From: Jiulongibacter sp024742395
Lineage (GTDB): Bacteria > Bacteroidota > Bacteroidia > Cytophagales > Spirosomataceae
NCBI GenBank assembly: GCA_965249455.1
Contig: OZ252236.1
Coordinates: forward strand, 1,674,001 to 1,738,000
Direction: 5' to 3'
Length of the DNA: 64,000 nt
A program made the translations under genes and the position numbers. The notes below the pieces were generated by a model. The model was given only the letters and a program-made list of their open reading frames with translations. It was not told the origin of the DNA and did no database searches. Each line of letters opens with the position of its first letter. The stretch's first letter is position 1. Positions 62,318 through 64,000 of the stretch are shown in pieces.

Positions 62318-62902
62318 TTAATGTAAAGCAGCCCTGATAGGTAAGTTTTTGACTACTTCAGACTCCTGATCTACCCACCATTCCAGGCGACTGTACACTT
62401 TCTCTTCTGGAAAATAATTCAGAGCCATTTTTACAAAAGTATGGCCATGCTTGGCTTCTGATACCCATAAGGTTTTGTAAAACCTGGCAATATCCGGGTC
62501 CGGATGAGCATCTGCCACCATTTTAAAACGTTCGCCTCCACGGGTTTCAAATACGCTGGCTATGAGAAGATGATCAAGGAAACGCTCCTCTACACCGCTA
62601 TGGCGTTTTTTCATCAGGCCTTTTATGTAAGGGTCTTCGGCTATACTGTGCTGAAGCTGAATACCACGCTTTTCCATGAGTTTATACACAGCCTCAAAAT
62701 GCTGCAATTCTTCAATGCCCGTAGCTATTAGTTCCGGGATAATCTCTAATCTGTTGGGGTATTTAGCCACCAGGCTCATGTTCATGGCCGAGGCCTTACG
62801 CTCACAATCAGCGTGATCTTGTAAAAATGAATCGAAATCAGCCATGACGGCATCTAACCATTCCTGACTGCTAGCCCCTTTGATATCCAGATTTAATTTC
62901 AT
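62318..62902 (-). CDS. miaE: tRNA-(ms2io6A)-hydroxylase
   Basis: 194 residues from the ATG at 62902; the longer frame to 63007 has no conserved start. Ferritin-like diiron ligands are visible: E in DCERKASAMNMSLV, E in GIEELQHFEAVYKLM, E in VFETRGGERF and E/H in VSEAKHGHTFVKM. MiaE hydroxylates the 2-methylthio-isopentenyl-adenosine of tRNA position 37, which needs O2. All ligand positions are present. It ends 3 bp from the convergent NagB-like gene. Confidence 0.9.
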   Translation of the reverse strand: MKLNLDIKGASSQEWLDAVMADFDSFLQDHADCERKASAMNMSLVAKYPNRLEIIPELIATGIEELQHFEAVYKLMEKRGIQLQHSIAEDPYIKGLMKKRHSGVEERFLDHLLIASVFETRGGERFKMVADAHPDPDIARFYKTLWVSEAKHGHTFVKMALNYFPEEKVYSRLEWWVDQESEVVKNLPIRAALH

Positions 62903-63088
62903 GGGGCGAAGGTAAAAGAGAAATTGATGAAACTCAAAAGGCGAAATGAAGAATTGGTGAATAGCCAAAGCAAGGTAAGACACACGCTCAATAAAAAATG
63001 ATACCAATTATTGACTTACAAGTACCTGTTATCTGCTTTCTCAATAGATATTTCATAAGATATTGATACTTTAGAGGAAGTGCCGGCT

Positions 63089-64000
63089 ATGAAAAACACA
63101 TCAGTACTTTCGCTATTTATTCTAATGATACTACTTGGAGGGCACACCTCCGGGCAAGAAGCTGTAGCTCTTAAAGTGTGTGAAGACTGCCTTCAGGAGG
63201 AGTTCAGAAAGACTTTTACTGCCAGCACCGTTGCTTTACCTCCTACACATAAAGACTCCGTAAGTTTTACGCTTTCATATTCCAGTTCTAAGACTCAGAA
63301 AGCCTTGCTTTATGTAGGAGACAGTGAGTACATCAAAGTTACTTATGGAGTTAAAACCCTGAAGGCCGGTAAGTTTACTTCTAAATCTGAACTGGAGCAG
63401 CCTTTTGCCAGATACTTAATACCACTTACTTTACAATCTGGCAGAAATGATTTTCTGGTACAGATGAGCCAGAACGACCACAAATTCTTTACCGTTCAGC
63501 CCAAGCTTATTTTAGGAGCAGAAATTGAAGACGTGATACCCTTATATTACGCTCAGAATGAACCCGCCCGTTCGGCCAATCTGGTCAGCATTTTACTTCT
63601 GAGTTTATTACTGCTTTATTCCCTATACCAGGCATTGATTCTGAAAAACAGAATTTACCGAAGCTATGGGCTTTACCTTCTGTCCATCGTTCTTTTCTTA
63701 TTCCTTTTTTCTGACGAGTATTTGCAGTGGCATTTACTTTTACCCAAGCATCTGGAGTTGTACGGAGCCGTTAATATCATCCCCCAGGGAATCATTTATG
63801 TGGTGTACACTGAGTTTGGACTTGTTTTACTTGATATTAAAAAGAAGTACAAATGGATATATAAAGTAAGCCGTGTCTTTCAGATTTTGACCCTCCTGAT
63901 AACTTTCACGCATGCCGGCTATTTGATTTTCTCCGGAGGAGATCAGGCCTTTATCTTTACTTATTTCTTTAAAGTGTATGCTTTGCTGGGTATTATTAGT
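63089..64000 (+). CDS. 7TM sensor protein, N-terminal part (3' end outside window)
   Basis: Open from the ATG at 63089 to the window edge (304 codons), no stop reached. A signal peptide (MKNTSVLSLFILMILLGGHTSGQ) is followed by a ~140-residue extracytoplasmic beta domain. At least four hydrophobic helices then appear (VSILLLSLLLLYSLYQALIL, YGLYLLSIVLFLFLFSDEYL, GLVLLDIKKKYKWIY, LTLLITFTHAGYLIFSG). This is the 7TMR-DISM layout, in which a histidine kinase or other output domain usually follows. The output lies outside the window. Confidence 0.75.
   Translation, partial: MKNTSVLSLFILMILLGGHTSGQEAVALKVCEDCLQEEFRKTFTASTVALPPTHKDSVSFTLSYSSSKTQKALLYVGDSEYIKVTYGVKTLKAGKFTSKSELEQPFARYLIPLTLQSGRNDFLVQMSQNDHKFFTVQPKLILGAEIEDVIPLYYAQNEPARSANLVSILLLSLLLLYSLYQALILKNRIYRSYGLYLLSIVLFLFLFSDEYLQWHLLLPKHLELYGAVNIIPQGIIYVVYTEFGLVLLDIKKKYKWIYKVSRVFQILTLLITFTHAGYLIFSGGDQAFIFTYFFKVYALLGIIS

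Noticed and set aside
1..64000. tRNA, rRNA, CRISPR array, insertion sequence
   Set aside because: No cloverleaf-like segment, no regularly spaced repeats and no transposase motif were found by eye; a covariance-model search would be needed for certainty.

Overview
The window looks like chromosomal DNA of a free-living Bacteroidota species, most likely a Cytophagales-type marine or soil bacterium. The evidence is a SusC/SusD locus, a type IX secretion (T9SS) C-terminal sorting domain, stand-alone LytTR regulators, many secreted proteins ending in tail-fibre-like or 'PGF' modules, promoter boxes of the Bacteroidota type TAnnTTTG, and AT-rich intergenic DNA. I saw no rRNA, tRNA, CRISPR array, transposase or prophage.

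Left part (1-18.1 kb) is mostly housekeeping. It holds the end of a glutathione peroxidase gene, a large T9SS-sorted protein, menA, two small exported proteins, and the conserved Anbu cluster: transglutaminase/DUF2126 facing an operon of ATP-grasp, alpha-E and Anbu proteasome-like protease, with a perfect 13-bp hairpin between them. A LexA-like S24 regulator, an MDR oxidoreductase, a phytanoyl-CoA dioxygenase-like enzyme and dnaX follow. dnaX carries an A9 slippery run: the zero frame ends at a short gamma form, and a -1 shift yields full-length tau.

Middle part (18.1-38.0 kb) is the accessory region. It has a sialidase, several exported surface proteins, a metzincin protease, two almost identical ssb genes inside a 556-bp direct repeat, recQ, a LytTR-headed operon of three exported proteins, a papain-like exported protease with a small partner, and a NarL-type two-component system. 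Four copies of a 16-bp palindrome, TCCCTAANNNTAGGGA-like, occur here. Each lies exactly 23 bp upstream of a -7-like box of a minus-strand gene: the tail-fibre-like protein, the metzincin, the LytTR operon and the response regulator gene itself. This looks like an autoregulated surface-protein regulon and is the main discovery of the window.

Right part (38.0-64 kb) starts with a sugar transporter, ribokinase and ADP-ribosylglycohydrolase lipoprotein operon. A polysaccharide utilisation locus (GH53 galactanase, SusC, SusD, SusE, GH13) follows, in which susE is interrupted by one in-frame ochre codon. Then come a DUF4114 exported protein with its own LytTR protein, a LytTR response regulator, a second dioxygenase, and a membrane-spanning AraC regulator with two carbohydrate-binding-like outer domains. 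The window ends with parC, a GT2 glycosyltransferase, a NagB-like sugar-phosphate isomerase, miaE and the start of a 7TM sensor protein cut by the window edge.
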